Shown here: positions 1-5,428 of the stretch, piece by piece
How the letters are laid out: each line of letters starts with the position of its first letter
Numbering within the stretch: position 1 is the first letter of the stretch
NCBI GenBank assembly: GCA_002378125.1
Contig: DFRF01000123.1
Location: forward strand, 1 to 5,428
Length of the DNA stretch: 5,428 bases
Source of the DNA: Rhodospirillaceae bacterium UBA3470
GTDB taxonomy: Bacteria > Pseudomonadota > Alphaproteobacteria > Rhodospirillales > Casp-alpha2
Direction of reading: 5' to 3'
Translations under genes and position numbers: made by a program
The notes under the pieces: generated by a model
What the model saw: only the letters and a program-made list of their open reading frames with translations
Told to the model about the DNA's origin: nothing
The model's database searches: none

Positions 1-10
1 TTTTGCTCAT
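1..10 (-). CDS. Start of a leftward gene running off the window (first three codons only)
   Basis: On the minus strand an ATG at 10-8 is followed by AGC and AAA, giving Met-Ser-Lys. A GGGAG Shine-Dalgarno element lies at 21-17, six bases upstream. This is a well-formed translation start for a gene divergent from the aminotransferase at 153. Only three codons are visible, so no product can be named. The call rests on the start codon and ribosome-binding site alone, and a chance match cannot be excluded. Confidence 0.45.
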
Positions 11-16
11 GGGTTA

Positions 17-24
17 CTCCCTTT
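17..24 (-). promoter_or_regulatory. Ribosome-binding site of the divergent left-edge gene
   Basis: Read on the minus strand this is AAAGGGAG, with the GGGAG core six bases before the ATG at 10-8. It is the main evidence that a gene begins at the left edge. The rest of the divergent spacer (25-152) must hold the promoters for both directions. A minus-strand TATATT at 32-27 resembles a -10 box but has no clear -35 partner at the right distance, so no promoter is called. Confidence 0.45.
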
Positions 25-152
25 CGAATATAGGTTGAAGGAAGACTAATGCGGCGCGAAGCCAAGTCCAAGAATTGCCGAATTTTCGCCTTACGGATGT
101 CTTGCGAACCTGCTAAAACCGGCGCCCCCATAGAGGAACGGAAGCGTCCGAG

Positions 153-1325
153 ATGAATGCAATGCCGATACTTGCCCCGATCCGGCCTGAAGTGCTCGCT
201 ATCGAAACGCAGCAGATCATGCAGGTTTCGACGTTGGCGATGGACGATCCGGAAGTCATCGCCATGTGGTATGGCGAATCTGACATCACCACGCCCGATT
301 TCATCTGCGATGCGGCCGCGTCGGCGCTGCGGCGAGGGCAGACCTTTTATACCCATAAGTGGGGTATTCCGCGGCTGCGTGAGACGCTGGCGGTATATAC
401 GGGTGGCCTCTACGGCACAAAGATTGCGAAGGATCGAGTGACGGTTACGTCGTCTGGCATGACAGGAATCATGATGATGATGCAGGCGCTTGTCGGCGCG
501 GGGGACAATATTCTGGTGGTCGACCCGATATGGCCGAATGGCGCGTCGGCGGCACAGGTGATGGGCGGGGAAGTCCGCCGGACCAGCCTCGAAGCGAATA
601 GCCAGGGCGATTGGCATCTCGATCTCGACAAGCTGTTCTCGGCGGCGGACGCTCGGACGCGTCTCATATTCGTGAATTCCCCGGGAAATCCGACCGGCTG
701 GATGATGGAGGGCGAGCAGCAGAGGGCCATTCTCGATTTCTGTCGCGAGCGCGGCATCTGGATCGTTGCCGACGAGGTATACGGCCGGCTGGTCTACGAC
801 CGGGCTGTTGCACCGTCATTCCTGAATATCGCCGATCCGGAAGACCCGGTTGTGGTGGTCAACAGCTTTTCCAAGTCCTGGGCGATGACTGGGTGGCGGA
901 TGGGTTGGCTCATCCACCCAGAGCGCCTTACCGAGAAAATTGGCGATCTCGTCGAATACAATACTAGCGGCACACCGGAATTCCTGCAGGAAGCCGGTAT
1001 CGTCGCGGTCCGGGACGGTGAGGAGACCGTGGCGGCGATGGTAGAGCGATGCCGGAATGGACGCGATGCGGCGAGCCGTCGCCTCGCTGGGATGCCGCGC
1101 GTGATTTACAGACCACCTGCCGCTGCGTTTTATGCCTTTTTCAAGGTCGATGGCATGGAGCACAGCTTAGACTTTGCGAAACGCCTCGCGACTGAGTTCA
1201 AGGTTGGGATTGCGCCCGGAACGGCCTTTGGGCCTTCGGGTGAAGGTTGGCTGCGGCTCTGCTTTGCCCAATCGCCCGAGCGTATTGATGAAGCGATGGA
1301 CCGTCTGGAACGCGCGCTGGCCTGA
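153..1325 (+). CDS. PLP-dependent class I/II aminotransferase (fold type I)
   Basis: The 390-residue product has the length and motif order of aspartate-aminotransferase-like enzymes, which transfer an amino group from an amino acid to a 2-oxo acid in the cytoplasm. The catalytic residues are all visible. Tyr66 is in the FYTHKWG segment, and Trp127 in DPIWPNG is the likely ring-stacking residue. Asn179 is in NSPGNPTG, Asp207 and Tyr210 in ADEVYG. Lys241 in SFSKSWAMTGWRMGW forms the Schiff base with PLP, Arg249 follows it, and Arg368 in WLRLCFA should bind the substrate carboxylate. The chosen ATG has GGAAG at 140-144, eight bases upstream; an in-frame ATG at 162 is an alternative. The gene ends in TGA and is followed by 114 non-coding bases, then the broken GST gene on the same strand. 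No frameshift or missing motif was seen. The substrate cannot be told from sequence: aspartate, aromatic or branched-chain amino acids are all possible. Confidence 0.95.
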   Translation: MNAMPILAPIRPEVLAIETQQIMQVSTLAMDDPEVIAMWYGESDITTPDFICDAAASALRRGQTFYTHKWGIPRLRETLAVYTGGLYGTKIAKDRVTVTSSGMTGIMMMMQALVGAGDNILVVDPIWPNGASAAQVMGGEVRRTSLEANSQGDWHLDLDKLFSAADARTRLIFVNSPGNPTGWMMEGEQQRAILDFCRERGIWIVADEVYGRLVYDRAVAPSFLNIADPEDPVVVVNSFSKSWAMTGWRMGWLIHPERLTEKIGDLVEYNTSGTPEFLQEAGIVAVRDGEETVAAMVERCRNGRDAASRRLAGMPRVIYRPPAAAFYAFFKVDGMEHSLDFAKRLATEFKVGIAPGTAFGPSGEGWLRLCFAQSPERIDEAMDRLERALA

Positions 1326-1439
1326 TCGCGGCTATCCGATTCCGAAATAGATCACTAAGGCATCCGATGGCGGTGCCGATGTCGGCATTGATCGTCTCAC
1401 CTTCGATAGACAGGTCGCGAAGCGTTTCGGGAGGCCGTA
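1326..1439. other. Intergenic spacer between aminotransferase and GST pseudogene
   Basis: This 114-base gap holds no supported gene. A perfect short inverted repeat, TGCCGA and TCGGCA separated by two bases, lies at 1374-1387; it is too tight for a hairpin but could be a dyad for a regulator. No terminator-like stem with a following T-run is visible after the aminotransferase stop. A GGGAGG ribosome-binding site for the GST reading frame is at 1429-1434, five bases before its ATG. Confidence 0.5.
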
Positions 1440-2048
1440 ATGGTGACACTTTACGACAACCATCTCTTGGGCAATGGTACAGGGTCCGGCTGCTCCTCTG
1501 GTCGCTGCGCCAGCTGTTCCGGGTCGAGTACGACGATCTCATGACAGGTGTGACGCGAACGCCCACCTTCCTCGTGCTCTACCCGAACGGCCAGATACCA
1601 ACCCTAGTCGACGGAGGTCTCGTGCTGCAGGAACCAAACGCGATCCTCTGCTATCGGCCTGAGGGAACGCCGTATCTGCCGCAGGAACCCCAGACCAAGG
1701 AGTGAGTGATGCAATGGTTGTTTTCTGAGCAATACAGTTACGAACCGAACATAGCGACAGTGCGTCATTGGCTGGCGCATTTCGGACGCGATCTGGCAGA
1801 GCCGCCGTTCCTAGAGCGCCGCCGCAATGGTGAGGCTGTTCTCGACTTTATGGACGGTCACCTCGCCGAACGCGCGTTCTTTCTGGGGGATGATTTTACG
1901 ATCGCTGGTATCGCGCTCTATGCCTACACACATGTTCTTCATGAGGGCAGCTATCATCTGGCCAACCGGCCGCACTTGGCTTGATCGTGTCGCCGACCAG
2001 CCGGAACACATCACCATCGACGACAATTGCGGATTTTCTACTCCCTAG
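1440..2048 (+). pseudogene. Glutathione S-transferase, degraded (two frameshifts, one nonsense codon)
   Basis: The concatenated frames read as an almost full-length GST of about 200 residues (thioredoxin-fold N-terminal domain, helical C-terminal domain). The ATG at 1440 with GGGAGG at 1429-1434 starts a MVTLYDN segment. After about 1475 homology moves to another frame (YRVRLLL, then RVEYDDL, NGQIPTLV, EGTPYLP), consistent with loss of one G before TAC. An in-frame TGA at 1703-1705 then interrupts the protein, and the same frame continues with VMQWLFSEQYSYEPNIA. Around 1964-1973 a few bases are missing, and the end (TWLDRVADQPEHI) lies in the first frame, up to the TAG at 2046-2048. Two glutathione-site positions also look mutated: the usual LSGN near the start is LLGN (codon 1467-1469), and the usual ESNAI is EPNAI (codon 1634-1636). 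These substitutions argue for a real pseudogene rather than sequencing indels only. The 3' end overlaps the convergent oxidoreductase by 11 bases. Confidence 0.85.
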
Positions 2049-3012
2049 TCTCGATAACGACCTTGCCCGTCGACTTTCGGGCCAGAAGAAAGCGCATTGC
2101 ATCTGCCGTGTTGGCTAATGGGTAACGCTTGCTGATATGTGGTTTGAGGGCCCCGGTCGCCCAGATTTTCTGGAGACCTGCGTATCCTTCGTGGATGACC
2201 GCAACTTTCTTACGGTGATAGGCTCCCCAGACAAATCCATCGACGGTAAAGCATTTTACCAGCGGATAGTTCGTCGGGATCTTTGGGATGTCCCCGCTGG
2301 CAAAACCGATGACGATGATCCGTCCTTCGAAATTGATGCAACGCAGGGACGCCTTGAACGCATCGCCGCCGACTGGGTCGTAGATCACATCCGCGCCGCC
2401 GGTATATTTCAAAACCTTCTCGCGGATATCCTCACTTGAATAATTGATGCCGTAGTCGGCACCGTAGTCTCTGGCCAAAGCAACTTTGTCGTCGCTGCCC
2501 GCCGTCGCGATCACCGTTGCGCCCATTGCCTTGCCGAGTTCGACGGCGGTTAGGCCGACCCCACCGGCCGCACCATGCACTAGAAGTACTTCTCCCGATT
2601 TAAGGTGCGATCGGTATGTCAGCGCGACGTGGCTGGTGCCATAGGCGACGGGAAAGGCTGCGGCGGTCGCCCAGTCCATATCGTCGGGTACGGGCGTCAG
2701 GTTCGCGGCGGGGACATTGGCCGCTTCCGCGAAGCCGCCATAGCCGATCGACCCCATGACCCGGTCTCCGACGGAGACATTGTCGACGCCTGCACCGAGT
2801 GCGATGACCTCGCCTGCCGCCTCCATGCCAGGACTGAACGGCAAATCCGGCTTTTCCTGATACTGGCCGGTGACCATCAATGTGTCGCCGAAATTCACGC
2901 CGGCCGCATGAACGGCGATTTGGGCTTCGCCCGTTCCGGGTGCCGGCAGGTCGAATTCCTCCAATACCATCGCATCGATGCCGTCCCGGCTATGCAGTCT
3001 TATCCCTTGCAT
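2038..3012 (-). CDS. Zinc-free medium-chain dehydrogenase / NADPH:quinone oxidoreductase-like protein (downstream copy)
   Basis: The 324-residue product matches the usual length of the QOR/zeta-crystallin branch of the MDR superfamily. These cytoplasmic enzymes use NADPH to reduce quinones, enones or related double bonds. The GroES-like half contains GVNFGDTLM (38-46), KPDLPFSPGMEAAGEV (54-69) and GDRVMG (82-87). The Rossmann half has the nucleotide loop AAGGVG at 148-153, then ATAGSDDK, and YDPVGG at 211-216. The Cys/His zinc ligands of alcohol dehydrogenases are absent, as expected for QOR members. A longer in-frame start at 3087 would overlap the upstream gene by about 70 bases. The ATG at 3012 is preferred because GGGGAG lies seven bases upstream and the protein then aligns end to end with its neighbour. 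It is the second gene of a two-gene unit, four bases after the paralogue's stop. The in vivo substrate is unknown. Confidence 0.93.
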   Translation of the reverse strand: MQGIRLHSRDGIDAMVLEEFDLPAPGTGEAQIAVHAAGVNFGDTLMVTGQYQEKPDLPFSPGMEAAGEVIALGAGVDNVSVGDRVMGSIGYGGFAEAANVPAANLTPVPDDMDWATAAAFPVAYGTSHVALTYRSHLKSGEVLLVHGAAGGVGLTAVELGKAMGATVIATAGSDDKVALARDYGADYGINYSSEDIREKVLKYTGGADVIYDPVGGDAFKASLRCINFEGRIIVIGFASGDIPKIPTNYPLVKCFTVDGFVWGAYHRKKVAVIHEGYAGLQKIWATGALKPHISKRYPLANTADAMRFLLARKSTGKVVIETRE

Positions 3013-3016
3013 GAAT

Positions 3017-4000
3017 CTACTCCCCTTCCCGAATCTTGATAACAACTTTCCCTTTCGCCTTGCGGTCGCGTAGCGCCTTGATCGCATCGGCGGCCTGTTC
3101 GAGGGGAAACACGTGACTTTGTTGGGGTTTGAGATGTCCGGCCGCCCACATGTCTGAGAGACCTGCGTAGGATCGGCGCAGAACCGCCGGGCTGGTCCGT
3201 CGATAGCTGCCGACGGGGAAGCCGACGATGGAAATGTTCTTCACCAGGACGTAGTTCGCGGGGGCATCGGCGATGGTGCCGCTGGCGAAACCAATGATGA
3301 TGATGCGTCCTTCGAAGTTGATGCAACGTAGCGACGCGCTGAAGGCCTCGCCGCCAACCGGATCGTAGACGACGTCCGCACCGCCGACCAACTCCTTGAC
3401 CCGCGTGCGGATATCCTCGCTGGAATAATTTATGGCGTAATCCGCCCCGTTTTCGAGGGCGAATTGCGCCTTGTCGTCGGATCCGGCTGTCGCCACCACG
3501 GTGCAGCCGAGTGCCTTACCGATCTGCACAGCGGTGGTGCCGACGCCGCCGGCGGCCCCGTGCACTAGCAGCACTTCGCCGGCCTTGAGATTGACCCGTT
3601 CGTGCACGAGAGCGGCATGGCTGGTCGTGTGCGTCAGCGTAAAGCCGCCGGCCATTTCCCAATCCATACCGTCTGGCACGTGCATCAAGAATTGCTCGCC
3701 GACAACGGCCTCTTCGGCGAAAGCGCCCAAATCAAAAAATCCCATGACCCGATCACCCGGCGCGAAGCGGTTCACGCCGTCGCCGACGTCAATGACTTCG
3801 CCCGCCGCTTCCAGGCCCGGTGTGAAAGGCAGATCCGGCTTGTGCTGGTACTTCCCTTCCGACATCAGGAGGTCGGGAAAGTTTACGCCTCCAACATAGA
3901 CCTTGATTCGGACTTCGCCTGGCCCGGCGACTGGCGGTGGAATATCTTCGACGGTCAGGGCGTCGACCCCGTCAAGCGATGAAACGCGTATCGAGCGCAT
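3017..4000 (-). CDS. Zinc-free medium-chain dehydrogenase / NADPH:quinone oxidoreductase-like protein (upstream copy)
   Basis: This 327-residue protein is a paralogue of the next gene and aligns with it along its whole length. Shared blocks include KPDLPF, EAAGEVI, GDRVMG, GEVLLVHGAAGGVG, ATAGSDDK, INYSSEDIR, YDPVGG and SLRCINFEGRI. The predicted NADPH loop AAGGVG is at 149-154. As in other QOR-type MDR proteins, zinc-binding Cys/His motifs are missing, so it should act by hydride transfer without metal. The chosen ATG at 4000 has GAGAGG at 4010-4005, four bases upstream; a GTG at 4012 would add MRGS but would consume that ribosome-binding site. The stop TAG at 3019-3017 lies four bases before the next start, so the pair should be co-transcribed and translationally coupled. 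The stop of the asparaginase stub is 30 bases upstream on the same strand. No promoter is obvious in that gap. Confidence 0.93.
   Translation of the reverse strand: MRSIRVSSLDGVDALTVEDIPPPVAGPGEVRIKVYVGGVNFPDLLMSEGKYQHKPDLPFTPGLEAAGEVIDVGDGVNRFAPGDRVMGFFDLGAFAEEAVVGEQFLMHVPDGMDWEMAGGFTLTHTTSHAALVHERVNLKAGEVLLVHGAAGGVGTTAVQIGKALGCTVVATAGSDDKAQFALENGADYAINYSSEDIRTRVKELVGGADVVYDPVGGEAFSASLRCINFEGRIIIIGFASGTIADAPANYVLVKNISIVGFPVGSYRRTSPAVLRRSYAGLSDMWAAGHLKPQQSHVFPLEQAADAIKALRDRKAKGKVVIKIREGE
3020..3025 (-). promoter_or_regulatory. Ribosome-binding site embedded in the end of the upstream oxidoreductase gene
   Basis: On the minus strand GGGGAG forms the last two sense codons (Gly-Glu) of the upstream oxidoreductase, directly before its TAG. 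It sits seven bases before the ATG at 3012-3010. The site decides the start of the downstream copy and implies that ribosomes terminating on the first gene can re-initiate on the second. Confidence 0.7.
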
Positions 4001-4030
4001 GCTTCCTCTCACATGGCATTGAAGGCAGGC

Positions 4031-4270
4031 CTAGCTATCGAGTAACGCTCCGGTCACCTGGAGCTCGCCGACAGCTCGGCGGTTGCGGTTAAACTTGGGT
4101 TGGGGAAGCAATCGGTCAATGGAGCGCAATTCGTCCGGGTTGACGACACCCAAGCGAAGCAGGATGGCGGTCATCATGGCTTCGCTGGCGCGCGACGAGC
4201 TGTCTTCGCATTTAAGCGCGACGCCGAGACCAGGTTCATGCAGGGCGGCCAATGTGACGTCTTGCGACGC
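4031..4270 (-). pseudogene. C-terminal remnant of an asparaginase II family gene
   Basis: About the last 75 to 80 residues of the minus-strand frame resemble the C-terminus of the asparaginase II family (proteins of about 330 residues). The stretch VTLAALHEPGLGVALKCED is followed by SRASEAMMTAILLRLGVV and, near the end, by NRRAVGELQV. In intact relatives this region reads approximately AALPELGLGIALK, then RAAE, LLxRLG, and a GxxVGE tail. Homology fades near 4270, and beyond it the opposite strand carries the start of an intact RNA methyltransferase, so the N-terminal roughly three quarters, including the family's N-terminal catalytic Ser/Lys region, is gone. The frame remains open to 4402, but that part is antisense to the methyltransferase and is not counted. 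No ribosome-binding site supports a start. It lies 30 bases upstream of the oxidoreductase pair on the same strand. The family call is from motif memory and is less certain than the neighbours. Confidence 0.68.
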
Positions 4271-4288
4271 CCCGTTCAATGGCGGGGC
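4269..4288. repeat. Short GC-rich inverted repeat at the asparaginase/methyltransferase junction
   Basis: GCCCCG (4269-4274) and CGGGGC (4283-4288) pair perfectly around an eight-base loop. The element lies where asparaginase homology ends and 37 bases before the methyltransferase start. No T-run follows on either strand, so it is not a standard intrinsic terminator. A stem of this length can arise by chance in GC-rich DNA. Confidence 0.35.
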
Positions 4289-4324
4289 TTGCCTTCGTAA
4301 GATGAGATGGGCAAGGTCCCGTTC

Positions 4325-4840
4325 ATGCGGGGATATTTCGGTATAGGTGTGGAGCGAATCTCCAAGCCGATGAATGTCGGCAATCTGTTTCGCTCGGCGC
4401 ATGCGTTCGGGGCGGACTTCGTGTTTGCGATCTCACCGTCGGTCGACTTGAAGCAAGTCGACCGCTCTGACACATCCAATACGCATAAACACGTGCCGCT
4501 TTATGAGTTCGCGACACCGAAGGATTTGTCGCTTCCGAAGGGATGCCAGCTCGTTGGTGTGGAATTACTGGACGGCGCGCATGACCTTCCGAGCTTTACC
4601 CATCCAGAACAGGCGGCCTATATCCTCGGGCCGGAAAAGGGCGAGCTCTCACCTGAGATCGTTGCGGGTTGCGATCACATCGTGAAGATTCCGACCAAGT
4701 TCTGCGTCAATGTCGGGGTCGCCGGTGCCATCCTGATGTATGATCGCTGGATGACCCGGGGACGTTTCGCCCCGCGACCCGTGGCGCCCGGCGGCCCGAC
4801 CGAGGCTTTGCCGCCACATGTCCATGGTGGTCGCGGCTGA
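4325..4840 (+). CDS. SpoU/TrmH-family (SPOUT) RNA methyltransferase
   Basis: The 171-residue protein should be a knotted SPOUT enzyme transferring a methyl group from S-adenosylmethionine to a ribose 2'-hydroxyl of tRNA or rRNA; the exact target is not evident. All three SpoU motifs are present. Motif 1 has Asn17, Asn20 and Arg23 in NVGNLFR, with the Asn17 to Arg23 spacing matching the catalytic pair of TrmH. Motif 2 is LGPEKGELSP (101-110). Motif 3 is IPTKFCVNVGVAGAILMYDR (122-141), which forms the cofactor-binding knot. The ATG at 4325 is preferred because relatives begin MRGYF and AAGG lies at 4313-4316; an in-frame ATG at 4307 would add six residues but has only a weak upstream site. Residues 38-48 are encoded by a perfect inverted repeat. 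A Gly/Pro-rich tail (152-171) follows the core. It converges on the luciferase-like pseudogene with nine bases between stops. Confidence 0.88.
   Translation: MRGYFGIGVERISKPMNVGNLFRSAHAFGADFVFAISPSVDLKQVDRSDTSNTHKHVPLYEFATPKDLSLPKGCQLVGVELLDGAHDLPSFTHPEQAAYILGPEKGELSPEIVAGCDHIVKIPTKFCVNVGVAGAILMYDRWMTRGRFAPRPVAPGGPTEALPPHVHGGRG
4440..4464. repeat. Perfect 11-bp inverted repeat with 3-base spacer inside the RNA methyltransferase gene
   Basis: The left arm CGGTCGACTTG (4440-4450) and the right arm CAAGTCGACCG (4454-4464) are exact reverse complements around AAG. In mRNA this would be a stable 11-bp stem with a three-base loop. It encodes the variable SVDLKQVDR segment between motifs 1 and 2 of the methyltransferase, where the family tolerates length change. 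The pairing is read directly; any role is unknown. Confidence 0.75.
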
Positions 4841-4849
4841 GGCGATCAC

Positions 4850-5428
4850 TTAAGCTGAAATGGACTTGCGGGAGAAGGTGTGCAGCGCTCCAACGCCGCC
4901 CTCGCGAATCGCGTCGACCCGGGCGTGAATCTTTTTGACGGAGCCAATCAGCGCGCCGTCGATCGCTTCTTCCGGACCCTTGAAATGCATGATTCTGGCC
5001 TTGTCGCTGCCGTCCGGCGTCTCTGCCAAGGCGTCGACAAGTCCGCGTGTCTTGGTGCGGCGCGCGATCACCTCATCCTTCGCCGTCTGATTCTTCGCAA
5101 TGTAGATGCCGCGGGCCAATGCGATCTGGCGTTCAGAGGAATCGGCACCCATTTCCTGAAAGACTTTTCGAAAGATAGCGGCGCGTTCAAGGACTGCGTG
5201 CGGCGGTGAATACTGGTCGCGCAGCAGATGCGCGCCGGCGTGCGCCGAGGCACGAATCGATTCCGGGCGACCTGCGGCGAGCCAGACGGTCGGTACGGTT
5301 TTGTACGCAAGGGGGCTCGACAACGATGCCGTTGAATTGTCATCTTGGGCCGTCGTGGCTCCAGCGTTCTTCGTGCCGCCATGCCTTCAGGATAAGTTTG
5401 GAAAATCTCTCACAGACCACGTCCGCTA
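4850..5428 (-). pseudogene. Luciferase-like (LLM class flavin/F420) monooxygenase, degraded and cut by the window edge
   Basis: The minus-strand C-terminal part is clear. VWLAAGRPESIR is followed by AGAHLLRDQY, IALARGIYIA and ALIGSVKKI, as in bacterial luciferase-like monooxygenases, TIM-barrel enzymes using reduced flavin or F420. Upstream, homology continues in another frame from the window edge: LILKAWRHEERWSHDGPR, an in-frame TGA at 5342-5340, then QFNGIVVEPPCVQ. The usual text is GPxWQF, so TGG to TGA is likely. At about 5301-5318 the frame then shifts, where relatives read VQKPxPPVWLAAG; loss of two bases in A- and C-runs would explain it. The C-terminus ends in SRKSISA and lacks the NGGG...SLRRFAREVMP-type tail, so roughly 20 residues appear lost. 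A TTG at 5323 could open a 157-residue fragment, but it has no good ribosome-binding site and would lack the N-terminal half of the barrel. Confidence 0.82.

Noticed and set aside
27..32. Minus-strand TATATT as a -10 promoter box for the left-edge gene.
   Set aside because: No plausible -35 hexamer lies about 17 bases upstream, and the box is only three bases from the Shine-Dalgarno region. It is too weak to call.
1198..1566. Minus-strand open frame across the aminotransferase end and the GST start.
   Set aside because: It is antisense to conserved aminotransferase sequence (including the WLRLCFA motif) and to the GST start. It has no recognisable domain.
2605..3039. Long plus-strand open frames opposite the oxidoreductases (also 3471-3899 and 3602-3982).
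   Set aside because: They are antisense to two well-supported genes with strong motifs. Their translations show no recognisable family, and such shadows are common in GC-rich DNA.
4757..4774. Hairpin CGGGG-CG / CG-CCCCG near the 3' end of the methyltransferase, as a terminator.
   Set aside because: It lies inside conserved coding sequence (RGRFAPRP), has a bulged base and no T-run. It is best explained by GC-rich codons.
4850..5323. A stand-alone 157-residue protein with a TTG start.
   Set aside because: Family homology continues upstream in another frame past the TTG, there is no good ribosome-binding site, and the fragment would lack the N-terminal half of the TIM barrel. A pseudogene is the better reading.
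1703..5342. Reading the in-frame TGA codons in the GST and monooxygenase genes as sense (Trp recoding or selenocysteine).
   Set aside because: TGA is the real stop of the aminotransferase (1323-1325) and the methyltransferase (4838-4840), and TGG is used freely for Trp. The GST site is not a Trp position, and neither site is a known selenocysteine context. Both genes carry other lesions as well.
1..5428. A defence island, biosynthetic cluster or other new multi-gene system.
   Set aside because: All recognisable proteins belong to common metabolic or RNA-modification families. There are no repeats, integrase, nuclease, effector or carrier genes, and the neighbours do not form a coherent pathway.

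Overview
The base composition looks moderately GC-rich (about 60% by eye). The gene set is typical of a metabolically versatile proteobacterium, most likely an alphaproteobacterium. This rests on protein style only: the SpoU methyltransferase opens with the MRGYF form, and tandem quinone-oxidoreductase-like genes sit beside GST, luciferase-like monooxygenase and asparaginase II homologues. No rRNA, tRNA, CRISPR array, transposase or phage gene was seen.

Layout. At the left edge the first three codons of a leftward gene leave the window (1-10). After a 142-base divergent spacer, an intact class I/II PLP aminotransferase reads rightward (153-1325). It is followed by a glutathione S-transferase gene (1440-2048) that is nearly full length in homology but broken by two frameshifts and an in-frame TGA, with substitutions in its glutathione-site motifs. 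Two leftward, tightly coupled, tandemly duplicated zinc-free medium-chain dehydrogenases/quinone oxidoreductases come next (2038-3012 and 3017-4000). Upstream of them on the same strand lies the C-terminal stub of an asparaginase II family gene (about 4031-4270). A rightward SpoU/TrmH-type RNA methyltransferase (4325-4840) starts where the stub's homology ends. It converges on a leftward luciferase-like (F420/flavin) monooxygenase gene (4850 to the window end) that carries an in-frame TGA, a frameshift and a shortened C-terminus.

Four genes therefore look functional: the aminotransferase, the two oxidoreductases and the RNA methyltransferase. Three are degraded. The two oxidoreductases almost certainly form one transcription unit, with a 4-base gap and a Shine-Dalgarno site inside the last codons of the upstream gene. 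The other neighbours do not form an obvious pathway. Mixed accessory redox and detoxification genes with several inactivated members suggest a region under relaxed selection.

No convincing new multi-gene system was found. The points most worth a second look are the cluster of pseudogenes, the asparaginase/methyltransferase junction, a perfect 11-bp inverted repeat inside the methyltransferase gene, and the divergence of the tandem oxidoreductase pair. There is no gene-free stretch longer than 300 bases.
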